A DNA stretch of 64,000 nt, from contig NZ_CP051006.1 in assembly GCF_014673495.1 (NCBI RefSeq), positions 6,599,501-6,663,500 of the forward strand. The letters are read 5' to 3'. Of this stretch, positions 18,061 to 26,862 are shown piece by piece. The notes below the pieces were generated by a model, which worked only from the letters and a program-made list of their open reading frames with translations, made no database searches and was not told where the DNA came from. The first letter of the stretch is position 1. Every line of letters begins with the position of its first letter. Made by a program: the position numbers and the translations under genes. This DNA is from Streptomyces griseofuscus. Its GTDB lineage: Bacteria > Actinomycetota > Actinomycetes > Streptomycetales > Streptomycetaceae.

Positions 18061-18862
18061 GGGCCCGACCGGCCCTCCAGAGTGCAGGGCCGACCCGCCG
18101 TGCCCCGCGCACGAGCGCGTACCCCCGGGTGAGGGCCCGGTCCCGGGCGAAAGTACGGCCGATGTCCTGGCCCCGCAGCAGCCGCGTGAACTCCTCGGCG
18201 TCCGTACGGCGGCGCACCGTGACCCGGCGCAGCGCGTACGGCCCCTGGGCGCGGCGGGCGAGCCCGTTGCCGACGGCGAGCGCCTGCGCGTACCCGGCCG
18301 CGCGCACCGCCCGGCGCACCCGGCGACTGGAGTAGCCGTAGGGATACGCGAACGACCGTGGGCGCGCCCCGAGTTCACCGGTGAGGATCTCCGTGCACCG
18401 GCCCAGCTCCTCGGCCAGCGCCGCCTCGTCCAGCTGGTCCAGCTGGGGATGGGTGTGGCTGTGCCCGCCGATCTCCACACCAAAGGCGGCGAGCCGGCGC
18501 ACCTGGTGCCAGTCGAGCATGGTGTCGAGGCCGCCCCCGGTGTCGTACGCGCCCCGCAGCCAGCCGGTGGAGACGAACAGGGTGGCCGGGAAGCCGTGCC
18601 GGGCGAGCAGGGGCAGGGCGTGCCGGTGCACGCCCTCGTAGCCGTCGTCGAAGGTGATCAGCACCGGGCGCGCGGGCAGCGGCCGGCCGCCGCGCCAGTG
18701 CGCCGCCAGCTCGGCGGTGGTGACGGGTGTGCTGCCCGACTCCCTGATGAGGGACATCTGTTCGGCGAAGGCGTCCGGTGTGACGGACAGGGTCCGGGTG
18801 GCGGCGCTGGGCGCCGCTGCGACCGAGTGGTACATGAGGACGGGCACCGGCTGGTCACTCAT
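18053..18862 (-). CDS. Polysaccharide deacetylase (NodB/CE4)
   Basis: Metal-dependent carbohydrate de-N-acetylase, 269 residues, apparently cytosolic or peripheral since no signal peptide is seen. Motif 1 is LITFDDGYEG (catalytic and metal Asp), motif 2 HSHTHPQLDQL (metal His pair), motif 3 SFAYPYGYSS. The Asp-His-His triad is complete. It overlaps both neighbours by 8 nt (ATGAGTGA at its start), so production is tied to the glycosyltransferase and flippase. Likely removes acetyl from amino sugars of the polymer. Confidence 0.9.
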   Translation of the reverse strand: MSDQPVPVLMYHSVAAAPSAATRTLSVTPDAFAEQMSLIRESGSTPVTTAELAAHWRGGRPLPARPVLITFDDGYEGVHRHALPLLARHGFPATLFVSTGWLRGAYDTGGGLDTMLDWHQVRRLAAFGVEIGGHSHTHPQLDQLDEAALAEELGRCTEILTGELGARPRSFAYPYGYSSRRVRRAVRAAGYAQALAVGNGLARRAQGPYALRRVTVRRRTDAEEFTRLLRGQDIGRTFARDRALTRGYALVRGARRVGPALWRAGRARD

Positions 18863-19847
18863 GCGGGCCCCCGGTCCGGTCGCCGGTCCCGGCGGTGGCG
18901 TACGACCCACGCCGCGCCCGCAGGCTCCCCACCGCGAACCCTCCCGCGGCCGCGAGCACCCCGGCGACGATGGCGCCCGCACGGCCCGCCCCGCCCGGCC
19001 GGCCGAGCAGGGCGTCACGCAGTCCCCGCGCGACACCGGCGGGCAACACCCGGGTGGCGTAGCGGCGTTCTGACTCCAGCCCCTTGGCCGCGCCGACGCT
19101 GCGGGCCACCAGGGCCTTGGACAGGCCCTCGGCGTAGGCGCGGGTGCGGAAGTAGGCGAAGTCCTCCCGCACCCGTGGCACCCGGTGGTGGATCACCGCA
19201 CGGTCGTCGATGAGCAGCACCCCGTCGGGGCGGGCGCGGGTGAGGCGGATGCACAGCTCCGTCTCCTCGCAGCCGAGCGGGCGCCGGCCGCCGTCGCGCC
19301 CGATGCCGGTGGCGAAGCCGCCCGCCGCCTCGAAGGCCGTACGCCGGAACGAGGCGTTGCCGCCCAGCACATTGCGCACCCGCACCCGGCCCGGCGGCAG
19401 GCCACGGTAGGTGCAGCCCACCACCCAGTCGAACTCCTCCGGGAACCAGGCGGGCCGCCTCCCGGACGCCCACACCGGCTCGGTGCGCCCGCCGACCGCC
19501 AGCACCCGGGGGTCGGCGTACGCCTCGGCGAAGCGGCGCAGCCAGTCCCGTTCGGCCACGGCGTCGTCGTCCAGGAAGGCGATCACCTCGCCGCGGGCGG
19601 CGGCGATGCCGGTGTTGCGGCCCGAGGACAGGCCGCGCGGACCGGAGTTGGGCAGCACGCGCACGTCCTCGGCCGTCCGGTACGCGCGCTCCAGCCGTTC
19701 GCCGAGGGCCGGGTTGTGGTCCACGACCAGAAGGGTCTCCAGGGCCGGGCACGACTGCGCGCGCACCGAGGAGACCGCCGCGAGGATGTCCACCCAGCGG
19801 TCCTCGGTGTAGGCGCAGATCACGACGGAGATGCCGGGATCGCTCAA
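18855..19847 (-). CDS. GT2 glycosyltransferase with C-terminal membrane segment
   Basis: Inverting GT-A glycosyltransferase, 330 residues. ISVVICAYTEDRW starts the nucleotide-sugar domain; the DxD metal motif is FLDDDA and the acceptor base region is CEETELCIRL. A hydrophobic helix near residue 295 (AGAIVAGVLAAAGGFAVG) anchors it to the membrane. TTG start 19847 is chosen from GGAGAGG upstream and because TTGA overlaps the previous stop by 4 nt. Second gene of the polysaccharide operon. Donor sugar not identifiable. Confidence 0.88.
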   Translation of the reverse strand: MSDPGISVVICAYTEDRWVDILAAVSSVRAQSCPALETLLVVDHNPALGERLERAYRTAEDVRVLPNSGPRGLSSGRNTGIAAARGEVIAFLDDDAVAERDWLRRFAEAYADPRVLAVGGRTEPVWASGRRPAWFPEEFDWVVGCTYRGLPPGRVRVRNVLGGNASFRRTAFEAAGGFATGIGRDGGRRPLGCEETELCIRLTRARPDGVLLIDDRAVIHHRVPRVREDFAYFRTRAYAEGLSKALVARSVGAAKGLESERRYATRVLPAGVARGLRDALLGRPGGAGRAGAIVAGVLAAAGGFAVGSLRARRGSYATAGTGDRTGGPHE

Positions 19848-20665
19848 GACACCTCTCCCCGCCGTGCCTTGAGCAGCGGGGAGTGCCGCACCCGGCGGCG
19901 CAGGGCACGCCGGTTGGAGCGCTCGCGCAGGATCACCCGCAGCACCCGCAGCCCGTCGCGCACCGCCCGCAGATTGCTGGTGCCGTGGATGCGCAGATAC
20001 TCGTGGCTCGGGATCTCCTGCACTCTCAGGCCCGCCTTGACCACTCTGATGTTCATCAGCGTCTCGACCTCGAAGCCGGTGCAGTCGAGGTCGATCTTGT
20101 CGAGGCAGTGCCGCCAGAACGCGTTGTAGCCGTAGCACAGATCGGTGTAGCGGGCGCCGAACTTGCGGTTGACGACGGTGCACAGCGCCCAGTTGCCGAG
20201 CTTGCGCACGAAGGTCATGTCGTCAGTGCCGCCGCCGTTGGCGAAGCGGGAGCCCTTGGCGAAGTCGGCGCCGGAGACCAGCGCGGAGACATAGCTGACG
20301 ATCTCCCCGCCGTCCGCCGAGCCGTCCGCGTCGACCATCACGATGATGTCGCCGGTGCACGCCTCGAACCCGGTGATCAGGGCGTCCCCCTTGCCCCGGC
20401 CGCGCTGCGGGACGACCTTCAGACGCGGCCACAGGGACCGGGCCACCTCGACGGTGTCGTCGGTGGAGTTGCCGTCCACGAGGACGACCTCGTGGATCCA
20501 GTCGGGGAGGCTCTTGAAGACGTAGGGCAGGTTCTTCGCCTCGTTCATGGCGGGGATCACGACGCTCACCGGTGGAGTGATCGCCAGATGTGAGGAGATG
20601 GGCCGGTAGTGCGTGACGAGCAGCGGTTCGCGGCCCGGACTCGGCGGGCGCAGCGCTGAACTCAT
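19844..20665 (-). CDS. GT2 glycosyltransferase, dolichol-phosphate-mannose-synthase-like
   Basis: Glycosyltransferase of 273 residues that may charge a lipid carrier with the first sugar. The GT-A core starts at VSVVIPAMNEAKNLPYVF; the metal motif is MVDADGSADG; the acceptor side has FEVETLMNIRVVKAGL. The arrangement is like polyprenyl-phosphate sugar transferases (DPMS group) without the C-terminal membrane helices. First gene of the minus-strand operon running glycosyltransferase, glycosyltransferase, deacetylase, flippase fusion. A 391-bp gap precedes it. Confidence 0.87.
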   Translation of the reverse strand: MSSALRPPSPGREPLLVTHYRPISSHLAITPPVSVVIPAMNEAKNLPYVFKSLPDWIHEVVLVDGNSTDDTVEVARSLWPRLKVVPQRGRGKGDALITGFEACTGDIIVMVDADGSADGGEIVSYVSALVSGADFAKGSRFANGGGTDDMTFVRKLGNWALCTVVNRKFGARYTDLCYGYNAFWRHCLDKIDLDCTGFEVETLMNIRVVKAGLRVQEIPSHEYLRIHGTSNLRAVRDGLRVLRVILRERSNRRALRRRVRHSPLLKARRGEVS

Positions 20666-21056
20666 GGTTGGTTCCCTCTCGTCCGGTGGGCCGCCCACCC
20701 CCGGGCGGCCCGGCTCAGGGTCCGGTTCGAAAGGGGGGTTCTCCTCCGGGGGCGCGGCGAGCGGAACTCCGTACCCCTGGACGAGCTGGCAAAGCTGTCC
20801 GGGCCACCGGACGGGCATGGCGGCCGGTCGCGCGGCCCGGCCCGGTCACCGCTCGCGGCCACCGAGCACGGCACCCCCCTACCGCGCTCCGCGACGGACC
20901 CACCAGGGCGCCCGGCCCTCCCCGGGGACCGTGCACCGGCGAACCGCCGCGGTTGAGCTGTATGACGGTATTGACGGTTGAGCCCGAAAGGCAAGACCTG
21001 GAAGGTGCCTCACCTTTCCCATGATTGGCCCGTTGCGTAACAGTGGCTCACCTTGC
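20666..21056. other. Non-coding gap upstream of the polysaccharide operon
   Basis: No frame here has a ribosome site or recognisable similarity. The gap should hold the promoter for the minus-strand glycosyltransferase operon. GC drops near 20955-21000, where TTGA-type repeats occur (tattgacggttgagcc), but I could not fit a convincing -10/-35 pair. Confidence 0.4.
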
Positions 21057-21431
21057 TCAGTCTTGTGCGCTTTTACCGGTAATTCGATCCCGGAGCTGCA
21101 CGAGGAGCAGCAGGGCCAGGCTCAGCACGGCGACGGCGGCCACCCCGCCCCGGACGGACCAGTGGTGCACCGCGAGCATCACCTGGGCCACCAGCATGTC
21201 GACGACTACCGCACCCGCGAGTGCGCACAGGGCGCGGGCGAAGGGGTCGAGACCGCGCAGGGCGGCGGCGAGCGCGGCGGCCGGCGCGAGCAACAGGAAG
21301 AGCAGTGTGCACGGGCCGCGCAGCGCGGAGTTCGAACCGGTGAGGGCGAGCAGCGCGCCGACCGTCGAGACGGCGGCCGCGGCGCCCGCGAGCAGCGGCG
21401 ACAGTTCCCTGTTGATCCGTAAGGTGCGCAT
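21057..21431 (-). CDS. Small integral membrane protein, four helices
   Basis: Unknown protein of 124 residues with four predicted membrane segments (LLAGAAAAVSTVGALLAL; PCTLLFLLLAPAAALAAAL; ALAGAVVVDMLVAQVMLA; GVAAVAVLSLALLLLVQL) and a charged C-terminus. Start ATG 21431 gives MRTLRINRE before the first helix. Position and strand suggest a link to the polysaccharide operon, but the 391-bp gap means a separate transcript is possible. Confidence 0.72.
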   Translation of the reverse strand: MRTLRINRELSPLLAGAAAAVSTVGALLALTGSNSALRGPCTLLFLLLAPAAALAAALRGLDPFARALCALAGAVVVDMLVAQVMLAVHHWSVRGGVAAVAVLSLALLLLVQLRDRITGKSAQD

Positions 21432-21705
21432 TGGCGACTTTGCCCCTCGAAGCGCCGGATGCCGGGCTTTAATGTCGCGCAGGCCCGAGGGGGGCGTCAA
21501 GGGCGGCCGTCCCCCGAAAAATCCACTGGAGCAGGTGTCTGAGGCGTGGTCAACACAGTTGACATGTACGCGCAATACATAAGCAGTAAATCTTTGAAGA
21601 CGGTCTTATTGAGAGTCAAAAATTCTTGACATGAACACTTCCGCTCAACGCGCGTAGTTGCTACTTAAGTTGCCGCAGACTTCCTGCCCACCTGGGAGAC
21701 ACACC

Positions 21706-22509
21706 ATGAGACGTTCCCGCCTTGTCGGATTCGTTGCTCCACTCCTCCTTGCTCTCGGCCTCGGCTTCACGCAGGCGGCGTCGGCGCAGGCGGCATCCAA
21801 CAGCGGTGGCTATGTGGCGCTCGGCGACTCCTACGCCTCCGGCGTCGGCGCCGGCAGCTACATCAGCTCCAGCGGCGACTGCGACCGCAGCACCAACTCC
21901 GCGGACTACCTGTGGAACGCCGCGCACAAGCCGGCCTCCTTCGCCTTCAACGCCTGCTCGGGCGCCACGACGGACGATGTGATGGCCAACCAGCTCGGCT
22001 CGCTCAACTCCTCCACCTCGCTGGTGTCCATCAGCATCGGTGGCAACGACGCCGGGTTCGCGAGCACCATGCAGACGTGCGTGCTGAACTCGGACAGCAC
22101 CTGTCTGTCCGCCATCGCCAGCGCGAAGTCCTACATCGCCAACACGCTGCCCGGGAAGCTCGACACCGTCTACAGCGCGATTCACTCCAAGGCGCCCAAC
22201 GCCCGTGTGGTCGTGGTCGGTTACCCGCGCTTCTACCTGCTCGGCCAGGTCTGCCTCGGTCTGTCCGACACGAAGCGGTCGGCCATAAACGATGCCGCCG
22301 ACGCCCTGGACAGCACCATCCAGTCCCGTGTCTCCGCCCACGGCTTCGTCTTCGGTGACGTCCGCAGCGCCTTCTCCAGCCACGAGATCTGCTCCAGCAA
22401 CTCCTGGCTGCACAGCCTCAACGTGCTGGACCTCACCGAGTCGTACCACCCCACCGCCGACGGTCAGTCCGGTGGCTACCTGCCGGCCCTCACCAACGCG
22501 GCCGGCTGA
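21706..22509 (+). CDS. Secreted SGNH (GDSL) lipase
   Basis: Extracellular lipase/esterase of 267 residues. Signal peptide residues 1-34 (MRRSRLVGFVAPLLLALG, cleavage near AQA-AS). The four SGNH blocks are present: GDSYASG (nucleophile Ser), a glycine in CSGATTDDV, GGND (oxyanion Asn) and SYHPTADG (catalytic His). Six cysteines fit the three disulfides of the Streptomyces enzymes. It resembles the S. coelicolor lipase SCO1725 (from memory). Ribosome site GGGAGA precedes the ATG. Two TTGACATG motifs (21559 and 21626) lie upstream but lack a well-spaced -10. Confidence 0.93.
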   Translation: MRRSRLVGFVAPLLLALGLGFTQAASAQAASNSGGYVALGDSYASGVGAGSYISSSGDCDRSTNSADYLWNAAHKPASFAFNACSGATTDDVMANQLGSLNSSTSLVSISIGGNDAGFASTMQTCVLNSDSTCLSAIASAKSYIANTLPGKLDTVYSAIHSKAPNARVVVVGYPRFYLLGQVCLGLSDTKRSAINDAADALDSTIQSRVSAHGFVFGDVRSAFSSHEICSSNSWLHSLNVLDLTESYHPTADGQSGGYLPALTNAAG

Positions 22510-23115
22510 CCCGAACGGGTGAGCATTCCACGACGTACCATCGGGCCCGCCCGTCAGGGTGAACCGACCCAGCGGCCCGAGGCGTCGACGTAACACCTGG
22601 TATCTCCCGGGTGAGCCCGCCGTGTGCACCCGGCGGGGCCGCCCAACACGGCGGCGGGGACTCTGGCCGATGGGGCCTCCGCCGACCGGAGGGCCGAGCG
22701 CGTGAGATGGACCACGTTCCCGGCCGCCTCCGCACAGCTTCCTCCGCCCGCGCCGCGACCGGCGCGGGCGGTCGCGGTCGCGGCGACGGGGCGACCGCCG
22801 CCGGGCCGCCGCCGGGACCCGTCGTCACCCTGGGGCTCCAGGGAGGCGGCGCGCCCTTGATCGCCAGGGGGCCGGCGCCGGACGGGCGTCACGCGCCGTG
22901 ACGGCCGCCCCGGACCGGCGAACCGGCGCGCGCCGTCGGCCAGCCCATTGTCCAACTCGCCCTGAAACCGGTCGGATTCGGAGAGTAGTCGGCTTGGGAT
23001 GGTCAACCGCCTTACGGGGAAGGTGAATCCTGAAGGCGCGATACACGAGTGCCCCGGTGGGGAGATAGGGTTACTCTGCCCGGGGCCGGGTGGACTCGTA
23101 CGGGTGGGGAGTGAC
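22510..23115. other. 606-bp stretch without a supported gene
   Basis: A forward frame at 22624-22860 has moderate GC3 bias but no ribosome site and a low-complexity Pro/Arg/Ala product, so I do not call it. The last 130 bp before 23116 have lower GC and should hold the promoter of the 89-codon gene. Confidence 0.4.
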
Positions 23116-23385
23116 ATGGAACAGATAACAGTGCGCAGCAGGGCCAGGGTCCCTGCGATCACCTGCGGGAGCAGCGCGACCAGCTCGCGCCTCGACCGGC
23201 ATCTGGCGGTGCTGGGCGGTCCTGCCATCCCGCAGCAGAAGACCGTCGAGGCGACCTCGCTGATGCGGGAGCTGACGGCGCGGGACACCCGGCGCACGCA
23301 CAGCGACCGGGGTGCGCGGGTCCGCAGGGTCTCCCTCTTCGCGCCCCTGCGCCGACTGCGTCGTTCGCTGTTCGGCGGCCACTAG
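23116..23385 (+). CDS. Small basic protein, 89 residues, unknown
   Basis: Product begins MEQITVRSRARVPAITCG and ends in an Arg-rich tail (SLFAPLRRLRRSLFGGH). It has a single cysteine, no signal peptide and no membrane helix. Ribosome site GGTGGGGA lies 5-12 nt before the ATG, which supports translation. The C-terminal amphipathic basic segment could bind membrane or nucleic acid; that is only a guess. A hairpin terminator follows. Confidence 0.6.
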   Translation: MEQITVRSRARVPAITCGSSATSSRLDRHLAVLGGPAIPQQKTVEATSLMRELTARDTRRTHSDRGARVRRVSLFAPLRRLRRSLFGGH

Positions 23386-23437
23386 TCCGGTCCTCGACCG
23401 GCCGCTGATCCGGCCCCGATCCGGCCACTGATCCCCT

Positions 23438-23457
23438 TGAGCGCCCTTTGGCGCTCA
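23438..23457. terminator. Hairpin between convergent genes
   Basis: Perfect 8-bp stem TGAGCGCC / GGCGCTCA with CTTT loop, placed between the 89-residue gene and the CoA-transferase gene that converge here. Three GATCCGGCC repeats lie just before it. Confidence 0.65.
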
Positions 23458-23499
23458 CTGGGCGAACCGACGGTCCTGGACCCTGTCCAGGGCCCGCGC

Positions 23500-24720
23500 T
23501 CAGGCCGCCACACCGTCCCGGCGCAGCGCTGCGATCTCGTCGTCCGTCATTCCCACGGCACGCAGCAGCGCCCCGGTGTGCTGTCCGAGCGCGGGCACGT
23601 CGCCCATCCGCGCCTCGCCCCCGCCCGGCAGCGTGAGCGGCGGCAGCAGCGCCCGCAACGGCCCCACCGGCGAACCCACCTGACGCCATCGGTCCCGGGC
23701 CGCCAGCTGCGGATGCTCCGCCAGCTCACGCGGATCCCGCAGCCGGGCACAGGCGAGCCCCGCCCGCTCCAGCCGCGCCAGTGCCTCGCCGGTGTCCAGC
23801 GCGCCGAGCGCCCGTGCCACCGCCGCGTCCGTCTCCGCCCGGTGCGCGACCCGCGCCGCGTTCGTCGCGAACACCGGGTCCGTCCCCAACTCCGGCCGCT
23901 CCAGAACCTGTTCGGCAAGCCGCCGCCACTCCCGGTCGTTCTGCACCGACAGCAGCACCTGGCCGCCGTCCGCCGTCGGATAGGCGTCGTAGGGCGCGAT
24001 GACGGGATGCGCGAGACCGGTGCGCGCCGGGGGCTCGCCGTCGTGCATCGTGTGGTGCAGCGGATGCCCCATCCACTCCGCGAGCGAGTCCAGCAGGGAC
24101 ACCTCCACCGGACCGCCGCGCCCGGTGGCGCCCCGGCGCACCAGCGCCGCGAGCACCCCCGAGAAGGCGTACATGGCCGCCGCGATGTCCGCCGCCGGGA
24201 TCCCCGCCTTCACCGGCCGCTCCGGCGTCCCGGTGACCGACACCAGACCCGTCTCGCACTGCACCAGCATGTCGTAGGCCCGCTTGTCCGCGTACGGGCC
24301 GTGGGGGCCGTACCCCGAGATGTCCACGGCGATCAGCCGCGGATGGTCCGCGCACAGGGTGGCCGCGTCCAGGCCGAGCCGGGCCGCGGCCCCGTGCGCC
24401 AGATTCTGCACGAACACGTCCGCGTCCGCGACCAGCCGCCGTACGACCTCCCGGCCGCGCGGATCCTTCAGATCGAGGGCGAGGGACTCCTTGCCGCGGT
24501 TGCACCACACGAAGTGCGAGGCGAGCCCGCCCGCCGCGGTGTCGTAGCCCCGCGCGAAGTCGCCCCCGTCCACCCGCTCCACCTTGATGACCCGGGCCCC
24601 CAGATCGGCGAGCTGCCGGGTCGCGAAGGGCGCCGCCACGGCCTGTTCGACGGCGACGACGGTGATGCCCTCCAGGGGGAGCGGCTGGGCTGCTGAGGGA
24701 TGATCCGCGAGGTGCTCCAT
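23500..24720 (-). CDS. Class III CoA-transferase (CaiB/BaiF)
   Basis: Transfers coenzyme A between carboxylic acids; 406 residues. Family features: LEGITVVAVEQAVAAPFATR at the start, VIKVERVDGGDFAR, NRGKESLALDLKDPRGR, and the catalytic Asp in KRAYDMLVQCETG (near residue 150). Normal family length. ATG 24720 is chosen over GTG 24771 because only the former has a purine-rich ribosome site (GGGGGAG, somewhat distant). The substrate acid cannot be told. Next to it upstream is the remnant of an ABC permease. Confidence 0.88.
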   Translation of the reverse strand: MEHLADHPSAAQPLPLEGITVVAVEQAVAAPFATRQLADLGARVIKVERVDGGDFARGYDTAAGGLASHFVWCNRGKESLALDLKDPRGREVVRRLVADADVFVQNLAHGAAARLGLDAATLCADHPRLIAVDISGYGPHGPYADKRAYDMLVQCETGLVSVTGTPERPVKAGIPAADIAAAMYAFSGVLAALVRRGATGRGGPVEVSLLDSLAEWMGHPLHHTMHDGEPPARTGLAHPVIAPYDAYPTADGGQVLLSVQNDREWRRLAEQVLERPELGTDPVFATNAARVAHRAETDAAVARALGALDTGEALARLERAGLACARLRDPRELAEHPQLAARDRWRQVGSPVGPLRALLPPLTLPGGGEARMGDVPALGQHTGALLRAVGMTDDEIAALRRDGVAA

Positions 24721-24767
24721 GGGGTGGATGATCTCCCCCTCGGGCGGGTCTGTCAGTACGGCGTATG

Positions 24768-24879
24768 TCACTCACCGCGGCGGTACCGGCGCACCGCGAG
24801 CGGCAGGAACACCGCGATCAGGGCGAGGCTCCAGGCGAGCGAACCGGCGACCGGATCCTCGACGCGTACGCATGACCCC
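24768..24879 (-). pseudogene. C-terminal remnant of an ABC-2 type permease
   Basis: A reverse frame reads VRVEDPVAGSLAWSLAL, then IAVFLPLAVRRYRRGE and TGA. One hydrophobic helix followed by AVRRYRR is the usual end of drug-efflux ABC-2 permeases in Streptomyces. The codons have near-total GC3, yet there is no start and the frame ends next to the stop of the upstream gene. The rest of the permease and its ATPase partner are absent. Confidence 0.6.
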
Positions 24880-24884
24880 GTCCG

Positions 24885-26042
24885 TCACAGCAGCGCGAAC
24901 TGGCCTTCCGGGCCCTCCTCGGGGTAGTCCAGGACCGAGGCGGGCAGGTGGCAGGAGTGCGGGGGTGGGAGGACGGACGCGTGGCGCAGGTCCGTCGCGG
25001 TGATCGTCGAGGGGATCGCCAAGTCGGCCTTCTGCGGGCGTGCTTCGGCCAGGAGTGCCAGCACGGTGATCAGCTCCAGCAGTTCCGAGGTCCAGGTCTG
25101 GAGCCAGGCGGTGGGCCGGATCGCCTCCAGGGTGCCGGGGGTGCCGGGTGCCGTGCGGGCGGTGAACCAGGACTCCAGGACCCGGACCCCGTTCAGCTCG
25201 TACTCCCAGGCTCCGGCGGGGACGGGGGAGACGCGGCCCTCGTCCAGATGCAGGGCCTCCTCCTCGGGGTCGTAATGGAGGGTGGCCGGGCGGGGCGGCA
25301 GCGGGGCGCGGACGTAGGGGCGGCGGCCGCCGGGGAGTTTGGGGCGGTCGCCGTCGCGGCGCAGCAGCCAGAGCAGCCGGCGGCCCGACTCCAGGCCGGC
25401 CGACCAGAGTTCCGCGTCGTCGGTCAGCGGGACCGTGCGGTCGGGGCGGGCCGCGGCCAGGAACCAGGCCGCCAGGTCGAGAGGGGTGACCTGGACGCCC
25501 AGACGGGCCGCGAGATGGTCCAGGAGGCCGGGCGCCAGATTGGGGTCCGCGGCGGCCGGGCGGCGGTACAGGGGCCGGATCCGTCCGCTGCGCAGGGTCG
25601 GCAGCAGCCCGGTGGCCAGCAGCGGGTGGCGCTCGTCCGGGGTCTCCACCAGGAAGACCTGCCGCTCGTCCGCCACCCGCCACAGCTCCGGGCGGGCCGC
25701 GTCGAGCAGCCGGTGGTCCGGGATCAGCCACTGCTCGTCGAAGGGCGCCGCCAGCACCCGTACCGGCTCCGCGCACGGCCCCTCGGCGCGCGCCAGCCGC
25801 TCGGTACCGCCCGTCCGGCCCGGCAGCTGGCCCACGGCCGAGTGCAGGGTGCGGGCCCTGCTCGGCTCGAACAGGGCCTCGCGGTCCGGGAGTTCCGCCT
25901 TCAGCAGCGCGTCCCAGCGGGCCCGCAGACAGGCCGGATCGGGGGCCGTCGGCCAGGCGCGGCCCGGCCGCGGCGGTGCGACGGACCACGGCATGAGGTC
26001 CGCCAGCAGCGGAGCGTCGTCGTCGTACGGCACGCTGGGCAT
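24885..26042 (-). CDS. Orphan type ISP restriction-modification C-terminal domain-like protein
   Basis: Protein of 385 residues that I match to the specificity/C-terminal domain of type ISP restriction-modification enzymes. Key stretches are DAPLLADLMPWSVAPPRPGR, SRARTLHSAVGQLPGR, FDEQWLIPDHRLLDAARPEL and VLESWFTARTAPGTPG. No helicase, nuclease or methyltransferase motif is present, and no partner gene lies nearby. The Streptomyces versions I recall are likewise stand-alone. Either a domesticated DNA-recognition protein or part of a scattered defence system. Start ATG 26042. Moderate certainty for the family, low for function. Confidence 0.6.
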   Translation of the reverse strand: MPSVPYDDDAPLLADLMPWSVAPPRPGRAWPTAPDPACLRARWDALLKAELPDREALFEPSRARTLHSAVGQLPGRTGGTERLARAEGPCAEPVRVLAAPFDEQWLIPDHRLLDAARPELWRVADERQVFLVETPDERHPLLATGLLPTLRSGRIRPLYRRPAAADPNLAPGLLDHLAARLGVQVTPLDLAAWFLAAARPDRTVPLTDDAELWSAGLESGRRLLWLLRRDGDRPKLPGGRRPYVRAPLPPRPATLHYDPEEEALHLDEGRVSPVPAGAWEYELNGVRVLESWFTARTAPGTPGTLEAIRPTAWLQTWTSELLELITVLALLAEARPQKADLAIPSTITATDLRHASVLPPPHSCHLPASVLDYPEEGPEGQFALL

Positions 26043-26068
26043 CGTACGGGCCGAGGGCGCGCGGCGGG

Positions 26069-26818
26069 TCAGGTGGCGTCCAAGGTCACCGTGAAGGAGA
26101 AGCGGTCGCCCCGGTAGTGGATCACCGCCACGTCCAGCACCCGGCCCTCGGTGTCATAGGTGATGCCGGTGTAGTGCAGGATCGGGCTGAGCAGCGGGAC
26201 CTGGAGGAGACGGGCGGTCTCCGGGTCGGCGAGCCGGGCCTCCACCGTGTCCGTGATCCGGCTGATGTCCGCCTTGACGACGTCCCGCAGCACCTTCGTC
26301 ATCGGCCAGCGGACCAGATCGTCCACGTCGATCCGCTCGGCCAGTTCGGGGCGTACGTGGTTGATGGCGTGGTTGGTCGGCTCGTCGGTCTTCTCGTCGA
26401 AGCGCAGCCTGTGGTACGTGGCCACCTCGGTGAGCCCGGGGAAGCAGTCCGTGAGCCCGCCCGGCACCGGCGCGGGCCCGTGCGCCAGCAACTCCGTGCG
26501 CATCCCGGACTGCTGGGCCACGATCGCGTCCACCGAGCCCAGCAGCCGCACCGGGGCGCCGCGCCGCGCATCGGGCTCGATGAACGTGCCGCGCCGCCGG
26601 TGCCGGCTGATCAGCCCCTCGTCCTCCAGCTCCTTCAGCGCCTGCCGCATGGTCAGCACGCTCACCCCGTAGTGCTCCGCCAGGCGCTCCTCGGTGGGCA
26701 GGCGCAGCGGGTCCGCGGGCGAGCGGCCCAGTATCGAGGCGCGCAGCGACTGCGACACCTGGTACCAGAGCGGCAGCTTGCGGTTCAGGACGATCGAGTC
26801 AGGGGCGAATGAGGTCAC
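26069..26818 (-). CDS. GntR/HutC-family regulator with UTRA domain
   Basis: Transcription factor of 249 residues. Winged helix residues 8-75 (LPTEERLAEHYGVSVLTMR as recognition region) and a UTRA ligand domain (about 95-245). It begins 44 bp after hmgA and shares its strand, so it probably responds to an aromatic catabolite and controls hmgA. GTG 26818 has no clear ribosome site; TTG 26854, 8 bp after the hmgA stop, is an alternative that would add 12 residues. Confidence 0.85.
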   Translation of the reverse strand: MTSFAPDSIVLNRKLPLWYQVSQSLRASILGRSPADPLRLPTEERLAEHYGVSVLTMRQALKELEDEGLISRHRRRGTFIEPDARRGAPVRLLGSVDAIVAQQSGMRTELLAHGPAPVPGGLTDCFPGLTEVATYHRLRFDEKTDEPTNHAINHVRPELAERIDVDDLVRWPMTKVLRDVVKADISRITDTVEARLADPETARLLQVPLLSPILHYTGITYDTEGRVLDVAVIHYRGDRFSFTVTLDAT

Positions 26819-26862
26819 GCTGATATCCGTACCGGTCGGGAACAACGGGCGCAACAGAGGTG

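Noticed and set aside
21559..21631. Two TTGACATG motifs as -35 elements of the SGNH lipase promoter
   Set aside because: Neither has a -10 hexamer at 16-19 nt. They may matter as a direct repeat but are not a supported promoter.
22510..22530. ACCCG-AA-CGGGT as terminator of the SGNH lipase gene
   Set aside because: Stem of 5 bp with a 2-nt loop and no U-rich tail.
22624..22860. Possible 78-codon gene in the gap after the SGNH lipase
   Set aside because: Moderate GC3 bias only, no ribosome site, Pro/Arg/Ala-rich product; insufficient support.
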